This document shows positions 9,991-20,534 of a DNA stretch of 64,000 nucleotides, one piece after another. The DNA is from Ophiostoma sp. CBS 140.51 (taxonomy: Eukaryota; Ascomycota; Sordariomycetes; Ophiostomatales; Ophiostomataceae): positions 170,026 to 234,025 of the forward strand of contig JANSLP010000024.1 of assembly GCA_029298735.1 (NCBI GenBank), read 5' to 3'. A program made the position numbers and the translations under genes. Within the stretch, counting starts at the first letter, position 1. Each line of letters starts with the position of its first letter. The notes below the pieces were generated by a model. That model had not been told where the DNA came from and ran no database searches. It worked only from the letters and a program-made list of their open reading frames with translations.

Positions 9991-11812
9991 GCGAGATCCA
10001 AGATGAGAGCGACGATAAAAGTTGACAACGATAAACGGCGGCGGTAATATCGGGAGTCTGGAGAAAGAGGGGCTTTGCACTTTTTTTGTGTTTCTTGTAG
10101 TATTAAGCGGGCGGCACTGCAGAAGAGTAAGTGCCGGCCAAGAGTTGTTTTCATTTCTGTATTTTCTTTTTCTTGTTTGATTTCCTTTGTCATCCTTCAC
10201 TTCTATTCTCTGTCTATTCTTTTTTGCTTGTCCTTTTATCACTTTCTTTTGTCTTCACTTTCTTCTTCTCTTTTCTCACCAGGCATCGACCGGAGTACAG
10301 GCTACAAACACTATTTATCCCCATGTGGAAAAACCAAATATAATAGACATTCCAATGTTGAAGATTGCTGCGAGCATGGAGCCTATAGGTTCGTATATCA
10401 GACAATATCAGACAAAATACGGTGATCCCCAGTCTCGTGTCCCAGTCCCACGTTTGTCGTCCCAAATTTCCAGTCACCCCGCATACACGTCTCACGCTTC
10501 CGTCGTGTACGCTTTTGACGCTTCCGTGTTCTTAGTGTTCTTCGCCGCTTCTCCCGCACCTTGGCTAGTCCCGGCTGTCGGGACTCTTCTTACAACGCAT
10601 GGACAACTCGAAGACATGAGAGTATCAAGCACAGCTCGACAGCTCGTGTCGCATTGATATCTCACCATCGCGGACTAGCCCCTATGGCGTGCCTTGCATC
10701 TCTGCGAGCTCCGCGAGCCGACGGTAGCTTGGAGGCCTTGTCATCTTAAAGATCAACCCTGAATCATTCGTTGAAAGACATAAAATTTCCTATATGGTAA
10801 GCATAAGATTTGAGCCTCATAATCCACATTGTGACTTCTCTCCTTGCGCCTCATTCTCTTTGGTTCGTCGCCTCCAGGTGCATAAGTAATGCTTTGCCCA
10901 ACTTCTCAGCCGTTCAGTTGAAAGGCCCAGCTCCCCACCAGTTTGGCCTTGGTCTTGGCCTTGATTTTGGTTCTGGCTTGCTTTCGTTTCTTGTGGAGCG
11001 ATTTCGCCATCGCATCGGGATTCAAGTTCCATTTGCTACTGTTTTCAACGGTCGTTTTTCCTCCTCCCGGCCACTCTGGCGCAGTTTCCCCCGAGTCCCG
11101 CTCCACGTCTTTTAGAGGGAAGGAGCGCAACACTAGCGGCAGTGGCCATGTATCTGGACGGGTTTCCGTGGCTAAAGGACGATAAAAAAAAGCCAAAAAA
11201 AGCCAAAAAATAGACAGAAAAAGAAAGAAAAAGGCATCGGGCGCCGAGTGATGCCGGCCGACCAGTACAGTTCCTCCACACTTCCCTCCTCCGCTAAAAT
11301 TCGTGCCTGGCCCGCCAGCCCAGATAGCGTCTTTTGTTTCCTTTCCTTCAAGCGTATTTTGACCCCATTGGAAGTCATCGGGGGGATTTTACCCGCGGGG
11401 AATTAGAAGGAGGTTGAACTGTTTGAACGGTTTGGGCCCCTCTCTCGGTCGCGTAGCCCGTCCATCGTGCCTTTCTGTCCCGTTGTCTTGTGTGTGCCGT
11501 CTCGTGCGTCTTGCGTCTTGCGTGCCTTCCGCTTTTCTTCTCTTTTGAATAAATACTATTTTATTTCCCTCTTTTATAACCCTTCGCTCCTTCCTTCTCG
11601 CTTTTAGCCCCCTCTTTTCTGTTCCTTCTTCTCCTGTAAACATATACTCAATCCCCTCTGCTCCTTTTTGCATGTGCCGGACTATTGCTTCACGCCTCTT
11701 CTCACGACCTTTCTCTTCTCTCCACCCACAGACTTCTCGCCCATTTCTCTTTACTCACTCTACCATCACACATCCTTCACCCCTCTCACATCGACTTTAC
11801 ACAACCAGCACG
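9991..11812. other. Intergenic between SED5 and aldo-keto reductase
   Basis: Contains T-rich 3' UTR just after 9990 and a pyrimidine-rich leader from about 11560 to 11812 in front of the reductase. Short frames in between lack coding character. I see no RNA gene or mobile element. Confidence 0.5.
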
Positions 11813-12880
11813 ATGACGGACCGCACGTACACCCTCAACACCGGCGCCAAGATTCCCGCTCTGGGTTTCGGTACGTTGACTTCTCCCTCACTTCAAGCCA
11901 ATCTACTCAACCCAGCTTCTTACTGACACAACCAGGCACATGGCAGTCCGCCCCCGGTGAGGTCGCCTCCGCTGTCGAGTACGCCGTCACCAACGGCTAC
12001 CGCCTCGTCGATGGCGCCTATTGCTACGGCAACGAGGACGAGGTCGGCCAGGGTTTGAAGGCCGCCTTCGCCAAGGGCATCAAGCGCGAGGACATCTTTG
12101 TCGTCTCCAAGGTCTGGACCACCTACGCGACCCGTGTCGAGGAGGGCCTGAACAAGTCTCTCAAGAGCCTGGGTCTTGACTACGTCGACCTGTTCCTGGT
12201 CCACTGGCCTCTGCTCATGAACCCCAACGGCACCGACGACCGTTTCCCGAAGCTGCCCAACGGCGAGCGTGACATTATCCGCGACTACAACCACATCGAC
12301 GGCTGGCGCCAGATGGAGGCCGTTCTCGCCACTGGCAAGACCAAGGCCATCGGTGTCAGCAACGTACGTATCCTCCCTTTCTCTCCTCTCTATGATTGCC
12401 CCCTCCCAGTCGCTAACGCTCGATGCTCGCGGACAGTACAGCAAAAAGTACCTCGAGCAACTCCTCCCCGTCGCCAAGGTCGTCCCCGCCGTCAACCAAA
12501 TCGAAAACCACCCGGCCCTGCCCCAGCAGGAAATCGTCGACCTCTGCCGCGAAAAGGGCATCCACATCATGGCCTACAGCCCCTTTGGCAGCACCGGCGG
12601 TCCCCTGTTCACGGCCGAGCCGATTGTCGAGATTGCCAAGAAGCACAACGTCCAGCCCGGTACTGTGTTGTTGAGCTACAACCTGGCGCGCGGCAGCACC
12701 GTCCTTGCCAAGTCGGTGAACAACGCCCGCATCGAGTCCAACAAGACGATTGTCGACCTCGACGACGAGGACAAGGCCAAGATCGACGCCTACTCGGCGC
12801 AGCTGACCAAGGAGGGCAAGCTGCAGCGCTTTGTGTACCCGCCGTTTGGCATTGCCTTTGGCTTCCCTGACAAGCCGTAG
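11813..12880 (+). CDS. NADP-dependent aldo-keto reductase, Gcy1/glycerol dehydrogenase-like
   Basis: Three exons (11813-11870, 11936-12363, 12437-12880) give 309 residues, the usual AKR size. Both introns start GTACGT; the first has a CTGAC branch site, and all junctions keep frame. The catalytic tetrad is in place: D45 and Y50 in VDGAYCYGNE, K78 in VVSKVW, H109 in LVHWP. The N-terminal GAKIPALGFGTW and the GKTKAIGVSN motif are classic AKR signatures. The C-terminus (YPPFGIAFGFPDKP) resembles the Gcy1/Gld group that interconverts glycerol with dihydroxyacetone or glyceraldehyde; the true substrate is inference, as related AKRs reduce xylose and many aldehydes. No signal peptide, so cytosolic. 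Confidence 0.93.
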
Positions 12881-13666
12881 AGACTGTCAAAGGGCGCAAA
12901 GACTTAATGACACAGTAGCATGAAAAGAAAATAGAATATACCATCTACGAATTACACAAAACATAGTAAAACAAAACCACATTGGACAAAACCGCACGAG
13001 CAGATCGCAAGCTGTAAACTACACAATTACGCAATTACGCATTGATTGCAACGCACTTTTCAAAGCTCTTCATCATCTCTCCAACTGCCCCTCACCATTC
13101 ATGTCCCTGGCAAAACATTCAGGCAGCCGATAGCTGTTCGGCTTTCAATGCGCCGAGAAACCACCCCGCCATGCCGTTGTACTGAGATGGGCGAGGTGGG
13201 CTACGGCCGGCAGCTGTTGGCAGCCTTGGCTCTGTGGACCTATGCCGAGACGTTAGTGCTTAAAGAATGCCCTGGAAATGCCACGCTCTTCGCGCATGCG
13301 CACCAAAAGACCCCCTAGCCAATAATTTTTCCATCCAATGAAGCCCCTCAGAATTGGGCTGGGCACTCAACGTTTCCGGGCATCGGGCGATCGGGCGGAC
13401 ACCGGCCATGGGTCGGCCGCTTTGAATTAAGTTCTCACGTCCTACCAAAAAAAAAAATGAAGATCACAAGTCAGAACGCATGTAAGTTTGAGAACATGGC
13501 AATTCTTCGCATTTTATTTTGTTCGTCTATCGTACCTCATTCTTCTTTATTCAATTCTAGGGTATCATTGCATGTGCAGATATCTATCTACATTTTCGTC
13601 GTTATCTTCGTCATCTTCTTAATCTCGTTGTAAACATTTGCCGAGCCTCTCCTGTCCTCTCACCGA
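12881..13666. other. Convergent intergenic region
   Basis: Lies between the 3' ends of the reductase (plus) and the lipase (minus). It holds AT-rich 3' UTR at both ends and nothing gene-like between. Confidence 0.5.
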
Positions 13667-16600
13667 TTACACACCCGCCACCAACTGATCCAATGACTTC
13701 TCGTACCGCCCAGGACTGTGATCCGTAAACGCAGCCAGGGAGAACTGGATCTCGCGGAACCGCGCCTCGACATCGCGGACGTGCTTGAAGACAACCCGCT
13801 GTGCTGGCAGGACCATCAGCACAGCATCTCGCCCACTGCCAACACCAGAACCATACGATGTCCTCTGCAGAACACGCTGCATTTCCACTACGAGCACCTC
13901 ACCCGGTGGCAGCAGTTTCGGGCTCAGCATGCTGGCGCGCAAAGTCTTAAGCGCCGCATAGGCCCATGCATCCTCCACCTCGGGGACGGCGGTGCCAGCA
14001 GCGCCTGCGGTGTTAGGTGCCGCCGGAGATGTCTTTCCAAACATTTTCTCTGTCATCATGCTGCGCACTTTCCCCCACAGCCGGCTCCACAGCTCGGCCG
14101 ACGCGTGGCTGTCGTCTGTCTTGAACGCCAGCGCGACGGCCTGCAGGTCATGCAGCACACCGAGCGACAGGAACGGTACCAAGTCGTTGCCGTGGACTAC
14201 GCTCGTAATGAGGCCCCGCGTCATCTTGCTAAGAGCAGGTGTCATGGTGCCGGGCGGGCCAAACGCAAAGACGTGCACAGGGCGGCCGGGCGGTAGACTG
14301 GGAACCTCACGGCTGGCACTTGATAAGCCACCCGTAGCGGAGGTAGAGTCCGGGCCGCTGGCAATGAGTCGCAGCGGTGCCGATTTGGTCTGGAAACAGT
14401 AGTGGCCTAGTGCAGCTGCCGATGCCGTTTCGGATGCACCTGCACCGGACGCATTAGCAGCAGCATTTGCCGGTCGTGGCTCTGACAGCATCACTCCCAG
14501 CAGGGCTGTGACGGCACCACCCAGCGAGTGGCCGCAGAGCACCAGGCCGTAGTCGGGATACTTGACCAGCGCGTCTCGAAGAGTGGCCAGGACGCGCCCA
14601 TCACCGCCGTAGAGAATGCGCCGCGCCGAAGCATGCACGCCCTTGTGCACCTGGTAGGTGCGGCCCCGCCAATAGAGATCGTCGTACTCGCAGGCCATGT
14701 CGGCGAGAATGTCTTCAAAGCCCAGAGTGCCGCGGCAAGCCAGTACGACGGCCTTGGAGGCATGGTCAAGCGTGATGTAGTGCACAAGCGGCATACGCGT
14801 TAGACCAGACGAGTCGGGCCCGCCTTTGACGTCCATAAAGGAAGCCATCAAAATGTCTGCGGGTGCGACGCCCGTGTGCCGAGCGTACGACACAAGCTCG
14901 TGATGCAAGTTTTGGGCGTCACGCTGTTTGCTGCCGTCCGGGTCATTGCCATCAGAAGTGCCAAATGCTGCCGATGTAATGCTCATCGCGCGAAGAAAGT
15001 CCCGCCCATAGGCAGCTGATGAGAAGCGCATGTACCGTTGTAGGTTGCGGGCCAGTGGCGCCTGCGGAAACATGCCCGGTACCCGACCCGTACGTCGAAC
15101 CTCGTTCAACATATCAAAGGGACGTGATGTGCCGCCCTTCTTCCCAGGTTGGCTAGGCAAATCCGGACCCGTGCTGTGACCATACCCGTCACCGCCAACT
15201 GAACCATCCATATACGCCCTCCGTCCCGGGCCATAGGACGACAGTATCAGTGACGCTTGTGAATCGTTAGTGTGTAGCGTGTAGATACTGCCACGATTCG
15301 CCCGCGATCTGTGGCCTTTGGGACTATGTCCTGTTCCAGGGCGAGGCGTCTCTTGCTGTGTCGTGTGGATCGAAATATTGTCGGCAAAGGACGAAGCAAT
15401 GGATGCGAAAGAGGCGATGGAGCGGAGGTCGTCCGGAATCGCACTCTTTCCCCTATTGTGGTGGTGGAAGTTGCTGTGGGTATAGGGCATATCATTCTCT
15501 CGGGCCGGTGTTGGCGGTCGTAAAAGAGGTGCTTCATGTCGGTAAAGGGCTCGCGAGGTGAGTGGTGTCCGTACCAGCTGGGTTTTGTTGCTGGCTGAGC
15601 TAGTTCGTGCCGGGGGGGCATCGGGTGGTGTAGTGTTGGCGGTGTTGTTGATTTTATCGACGCTCGTCTTACTCTTCTTGGTTGGCGGTGCGAGTGTTGC
15701 TGGCGGTGACAGTGTTCGTGCGGCCGCACTTTTGCGAGTTGTAGAGGACTGTGTTGTAGGTGGTGTCTCTGTGGTGGCAGACTTAGCCTGTGAAGAACTG
15801 GAAGATGGTGGTTCCTTGTGAAGCAAGTTTCCGAGCGCCGGCTTCTTGAACGCAGCTCGTATTCCACCAGACGTCTTCTTGTCGCCAGTTGTAGGAACCG
15901 CTTTGGTCGATTCTGTCGTTGTCGCCTGGCCAGATGACTTGCGACCTGGGATGACAGGCGCTCTTGAGCCACTCGCCCGTGTCTGGCTAGACGATGCAGA
16001 GCCAGTAGCTGCCGGTTGCCGAACTTTCTTTTGGTTGGCAACAGAAGCCTGCGGTTGCAAGGTTTCGAGGGGCTGTCGTGTCTTCCTGGTAGGATTCGTC
16101 GAGGTCGTCGGGGAGTCCGGAAGAGGTTTGCTGAGATCGACGTCGCTCGTTGGTAGTGTGGGCGCACTTGTCGGTGCCGTTTTCTTGATAGTAGGGATGC
16201 TAGAGTTCTCCATGGGTGTATCGGAGGACTCGTCGTCCACCTGCTCGATCCGGTGGGTAGTGTCGTCGAGGGTAGGCGGAGTCAAGGAGTGGGATCCGTC
16301 TTGGTCGCCGTCCACATTAATGCGGAATACAATACGGTATGTCGTCTGGCCTTGATCGGTAGCGGTCTCTTGGTAGGATCGCAACGGGCCCAGTTCAACA
16401 AGCTCGACACCCTCTGGTGGGGAAATGGGCGGTGGCGGTTGGTTGCCGGTGATGTCGACAGTGACTGTCCTGGTCGTCGTGGTAGATACCGTAATTTGTG
16501 CGTCAGACGACATGGTTGCCATCACTTGGCTCCGGATAAGAGACTCGGCGAGGTTCGTGTTGTCGTTGTTGGTGTCGTCATCGCCGGCTTCAATCTGATT

Positions 16601-17449
16601 GCTTGCTTTTGGCTCTGTTCTTAGCTGCTGGTATGAACCGCTATGCATGCCGTACAAGCTGCTTTCGTGTACGTCGACTCTCTGGCCGTCCAGAACGACA
16701 ACGTCCCACACGATGGTCTCAAGTTGTTGGCTCAGACGCAGTTGTTCGTCATGCTGCCGACATGCCGATTGCAAGTACACCAGAGCACACACGCCCCAGA
16801 GCAGATCCCGCATACCGACACGTTCTCCAGGCAGACCTGTGGCCGGATTCTGGAACTCCTGCGACAGAAACTTTATTATACTGCGCAGTGCCCGCGACGA
16901 CTCGGTCGAGCCCAACGTGTTGTTAAGTAGCATGAGAAGCACCTCGGACGCGTCCATCAGCGTGGCCACACTGTTTCCCGTCAGCTCGAAGCCGGCAGCC
17001 GTCATTAGTTGCAGGTAGTTGAAGCCGCGGTGAGCCGCCTCAGATGTGGTCCGGACGACCGACTCCATGCGTGCCAGGTCGGCTTCGCCACGAATGATGT
17101 CGGTCTCGCTGCTACCACGTGCCACTGTGATGCATTGTGCGCACAGATTGCGCCCTGTCTGGCCCAGTGTCGCGTCCAGGACACGGCGGCTCAGCTCGAT
17201 ACTGGCGGCAGTCGTATATTGGGCGGCGTAAAAGGGGACGCGGCCGACTGATCGTGCTGTGCGGACGGCCCCGCGGATGGTGCCCGTGCCAAAGGTGATG
17301 GAACGAGCGATCGATGCCGGCAGCAGCGGGTTGCCCAGCTCCGGCGGTGGCGGGCCGTGCTTGTCGTCGGCGGTGTTGTTGTGTTTACCGTTCATGTTGC
17401 CGGTGCCGGTTAGGTTCTCCTTTTCTTCGCCCATTCTGTCTACCTCCAT
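13667..17449 (-). CDS. Large class 3 lipase, sn-1 diacylglycerol-lipase type
   Basis: A single uninterrupted 1260-residue frame. The alpha/beta-hydrolase lipase_3 core lies in the C-terminal third: the nucleophile elbow GHSLGG puts the catalytic serine at S975, the Asp is D1089 (VVHGNDLVPF) and the likely His is H1244 (FTDHSPGRYEKS), the usual order for DAG-lipase-like enzymes. The N-terminal ~350 residues have hydrophobic stretches consistent with membrane association. A long Ser/Thr/Pro-rich linker (about 420-760) joins the parts. Fungal relatives are annotated as class 3 or DAG lipases; hydrolysis of acylglycerol at a membrane is inferred from the triad. It shares a wide divergent upstream region with GNA1. 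Confidence 0.88.
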   Translation of the reverse strand: MEVDRMGEEKENLTGTGNMNGKHNNTADDKHGPPPPELGNPLLPASIARSITFGTGTIRGAVRTARSVGRVPFYAAQYTTAASIELSRRVLDATLGQTGRNLCAQCITVARGSSETDIIRGEADLARMESVVRTTSEAAHRGFNYLQLMTAAGFELTGNSVATLMDASEVLLMLLNNTLGSTESSRALRSIIKFLSQEFQNPATGLPGERVGMRDLLWGVCALVYLQSACRQHDEQLRLSQQLETIVWDVVVLDGQRVDVHESSLYGMHSGSYQQLRTEPKASNQIEAGDDDTNNDNTNLAESLIRSQVMATMSSDAQITVSTTTTRTVTVDITGNQPPPPISPPEGVELVELGPLRSYQETATDQGQTTYRIVFRINVDGDQDGSHSLTPPTLDDTTHRIEQVDDESSDTPMENSSIPTIKKTAPTSAPTLPTSDVDLSKPLPDSPTTSTNPTRKTRQPLETLQPQASVANQKKVRQPAATGSASSSQTRASGSRAPVIPGRKSSGQATTTESTKAVPTTGDKKTSGGIRAAFKKPALGNLLHKEPPSSSSSQAKSATTETPPTTQSSTTRKSAAARTLSPPATLAPPTKKSKTSVDKINNTANTTPPDAPPARTSSASNKTQLVRTPLTSRALYRHEAPLLRPPTPARENDMPYTHSNFHHHNRGKSAIPDDLRSIASFASIASSFADNISIHTTQQETPRPGTGHSPKGHRSRANRGSIYTLHTNDSQASLILSSYGPGRRAYMDGSVGGDGYGHSTGPDLPSQPGKKGGTSRPFDMLNEVRRTGRVPGMFPQAPLARNLQRYMRFSSAAYGRDFLRAMSITSAAFGTSDGNDPDGSKQRDAQNLHHELVSYARHTGVAPADILMASFMDVKGGPDSSGLTRMPLVHYITLDHASKAVVLACRGTLGFEDILADMACEYDDLYWRGRTYQVHKGVHASARRILYGGDGRVLATLRDALVKYPDYGLVLCGHSLGGAVTALLGVMLSEPRPANAAANASGAGASETASAAALGHYCFQTKSAPLRLIASGPDSTSATGGLSSASREVPSLPPGRPVHVFAFGPPGTMTPALSKMTRGLITSVVHGNDLVPFLSLGVLHDLQAVALAFKTDDSHASAELWSRLWGKVRSMMTEKMFGKTSPAAPNTAGAAGTAVPEVEDAWAYAALKTLRASMLSPKLLPPGEVLVVEMQRVLQRTSYGSGVGSGRDAVLMVLPAQRVVFKHVRDVEARFREIQFSLAAFTDHSPGRYEKSLDQLVAGV

Positions 17450-19920
17450 AGTTGTGTTTGTTTTGGAGATGCTGTTGAGGCTTGGCCGAGGTATGTAATT
17501 TATATCGGGCGGTTGTTATTGTGTTGTTGCCCAGTATGCCATGATCTCTTGCTGTGGGCGCTCGGTATATGATGTCAGGATGGGTCGGCGTGGAGTCTGT
17601 GGAGTCGGTAGTCAAAGACGGAGGATGCGTCTATGGTCGAGTATATAATGTGCACGAGAAGAACGAAGACGTAAACATGGGATAACCACAAAGGCAAATG
17701 TGTTGAAAGCGTCCCGAGGAAGTGGATAAAGTCGGCAGCTGCGTTCAGCGTGTGACCCTGTAGTTGTTGGGAAATATCGAACGAGAACCCTCGAATATGT
17801 TGCCCGGAGATGTCGCTTGTTTCTTGTCTTTCAAGAGTTGGGTTCTTACAGTTGATTAGTACAAGTTGGCCAAACACAAGCTGCAAGGGACGCGATAGAA
17901 CTCGTACGACAACAACTGGGTGCGAGAGAGGGCGAAGAGGGCTACGACCGACGGGCCCGCCCTTGGAGGGTGTTGTGGCAAGGTTAGCTGGCCAAGGTGG
18001 CCTCGACTGCGTTGAGTCGCGTCGCGGAGGGCAAATTGACTGGAATTCTTGTTGACGGCAGTTCAACGCTTGCGCGCTCAAAGACACACAGTTACGCTCT
18101 CTAGGCTCTCAACGCTTTGTTGTGACAGCCTGGACCTGGGGGCAAGAGCGACCACCACCAAAGGAACAGGATAAAAGCATGTGAAAGCGGCATGTTCCAG
18201 TTGTGTTCCAGGGGCCTGGTCGATCTGAAAGGGGGGCTATTTCCTGTTGGGGAAGTGGCAACTTACACCATGACGGAGGGTCATGTGTACAGTCACGTGG
18301 AAACAGGCCGGCTTTTGCCTCTGGGCTATTACTTTGTCTATGGAATCAATCTCTCAGGGGGGAGCGAAGCATACACTTCTTGGCGGTGCTTTCTGGGCAT
18401 CCCGTCTATTGACGTTGAACCTATTCATTGGTCGGCAGCACCACGGGAATGCCGTGCGACGACATAGGTCCACAAGGTGAAGGTTGTCTGACCTCGATAA
18501 CAGCTTGCAGTAGGACTGCAACATGCTGTCTTACAAAGTGAAGCAAATTCGTAGGGGTTAGGAAGGAGAGTGATGAAAAAGAAATGCTCGGTTTGGTGGT
18601 AAGAGAAAGAAGTGGTTGTTGGTATTTTTTTTTTTACTTTTTTTTGTTATTTATTTATTTTGTTCCTTCTGAAATTTTCTGTGGTAAAAAAAAAGAAGAA
18701 GAAGAAACAGAAAATATCTTTGGCTCCAAATGTATCTATTGAAATAAAAGCATCTCTAGCAGAAATACTAATTGGCGACAGATCGGGGCTTAAATACAAT
18801 GTCAATGAAAAGAGGATGATGGAAATGCATGCACTCACGATCTTTTTTGCTTCTTCATGCCAATCCCACAGAAGCGTGAGACATCTCACCCAAAATCCCG
18901 AGCTGCGCCTGTGGACGGCCGTTGGCCTGGCACGCCGAGCCCAGCCTGGCCCTGATTTGTTTATTTTTGGTCATGGCCACCAAGCTGGTTCCTGCCCAGA
19001 CTTGCCCCACCAAGGCTCTCTGGCTGTTGCGTTTCTTTCTTTTGCGTTTTCCGCTCAACATTTTGGCGGCTCCTCCCAGCTCGTATTTTTAGATGGCCAG
19101 CATCGCCCTACTGAGCACTGTCCCAGCACTAGGCCAGGGGTCTGTGGGGCAGTGCTCTGTCTCTTTGTGCGCTGCACCCTTTTTTGCCGTATTAGTAGGT
19201 GGGCTTGCTTGCTCTTGCCAAACCTTGTTTGGGGTTGTTTTGGCGTTTTGACAAGGGACCGCCGGTCCCGTCTATTGCTCCTGCGTGTTCTTTGCTACGC
19301 TGTTGTGCGCTAGGAACAGACAAGGCGGTGATTTTGTTGGTTGAGACGTGGTAGCGGTAACCGGAGAGAGGGGGGATTGGCGAACCAGGCTGGCTTTTTT
19401 CTGATTTCTGAGCCGGGGCTGTAATTACTCGTACACGTTCGTTCTCCTGTTGTCGGCATCTTCCTTTGCTCTCTTCTTTCTTTTTTCTTTAAATCCCATC
19501 ATCGTGCGCTCACTTGCTTTCTGCCTCACTTTCTATTCACTCCTGCCGTCACTCTTGCCTGACTACCACACTCGTTGCCGAACCACCAGTCGTTCCTTCC
19601 GGGCCATCCTCCCGTTCCCCCTTCAACCTACGAAGTCGAGCTTTCCCGCTTCGTTCCTTCCTCAACCGAATCGAAACCGACCAGTCGCTCCTTCCTTCTC
19701 GACATCGCAAACGCTCCTCCCTCGAGCTCTATTCGACAGCTATTAAAACCTCGCTCCTGCTGCTCGTCTCCTTCGTCTCCTCCCTCCCTCCTTCTCTTCC
19801 TTTCTCTTCAACCATCTCGAGCTTCCGACTGTTAATATCGCGCACGCACGCCTCGATTCTTACACATCCTCCTACATATCTTTACTTTCTTCTTACCTTT
19901 CCACACCTTCTTCTTTCACA
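17450..19920. other. Divergent intergenic/promoter region (lipase, GNA1)
   Basis: About 2.5 kb between two divergent genes. A TATATAAT-like element sits near 17641 and a T/A-rich stretch at 18620-18720. From about 19440 to 19920 lies a long C/T-rich tract, the likely leader of the acetyltransferase gene. Short frames here do not look coding. No RNA gene recognised. Confidence 0.5.
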
Positions 19921-20534
19921 ATGTCTTCCGATGGGCTCTTCGGCGATGACCTCGTTAGCACCGAGGTGACCTCGCAGCTCCCCGAGGGCTACCGTATCCG
20001 CTCGTTGCGCTCCACGGACTTCGCGACCGGCTTTCTCGACTGCCTGCGCGTCTTGACCACGGTCGGCGACATCACCGAGGCCGCTTTCGTCGAGCGCTAC
20101 AACTTCTTTGCTCAGCAGAAGGGCACCTACTTTGTCCTCGTCATTGAGGACGCCGCCGGTAAGGTCGTCGGCACCGGTGCGCTCGTCGTCGAGCGCAAGT
20201 TGTAAGTCTTTTTTCTATGCGCACACTGACATTTATCTCACTATACCCTGCTAACCGCCACGGCTTTAGCATTCACAACCTCGGTATCGTCGGCCACATC
20301 GAAGACATCGCCGTCGCCAAGGACCAGCAGGGCAAGAAGCTTGGTCTCCGCATCATCCAGGCCCTTGACTTCATCGCCGAGAAGGTCGGCTGCTACAAGA
20401 CGATTCTCGACTGCAGCGAGGCCAACGAGGGTTTTTACGTCAAGTGCGGCTTCCGCCGCGCTGGTCTCGAGATGGCCCACTACTACAACAGCGGTAGCAA
20501 TGCCAACGGCACTGCCGCGAAGCCGAGTACATAG
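19921..20534 (+). CDS. GNA1: Glucosamine-6-phosphate N-acetyltransferase
   Basis: Exons 19921-20201 and 20270-20534 (68-nt intron, GTAAGT donor, GCTAAC branch, TTTAG acceptor) encode 181 residues, slightly longer than yeast Gna1. The protein is a compact GNAT enzyme. The conserved GHIEDIAVAKDQQGKKLG segment (residues 102-119) carries the acetyl-CoA pyrophosphate-binding loop QxxGxxxG, and the downstream CYKTILDCSEANEGFYVKCGF is the Gna1-type substrate and dimer region. It acetylates glucosamine-6-phosphate with acetyl-CoA, a step of the pathway to UDP-GlcNAc that feeds chitin, N-glycans and GPI anchors. Cytosolic. A pyrimidine-rich leader of several hundred nt precedes the start. Confidence 0.95.
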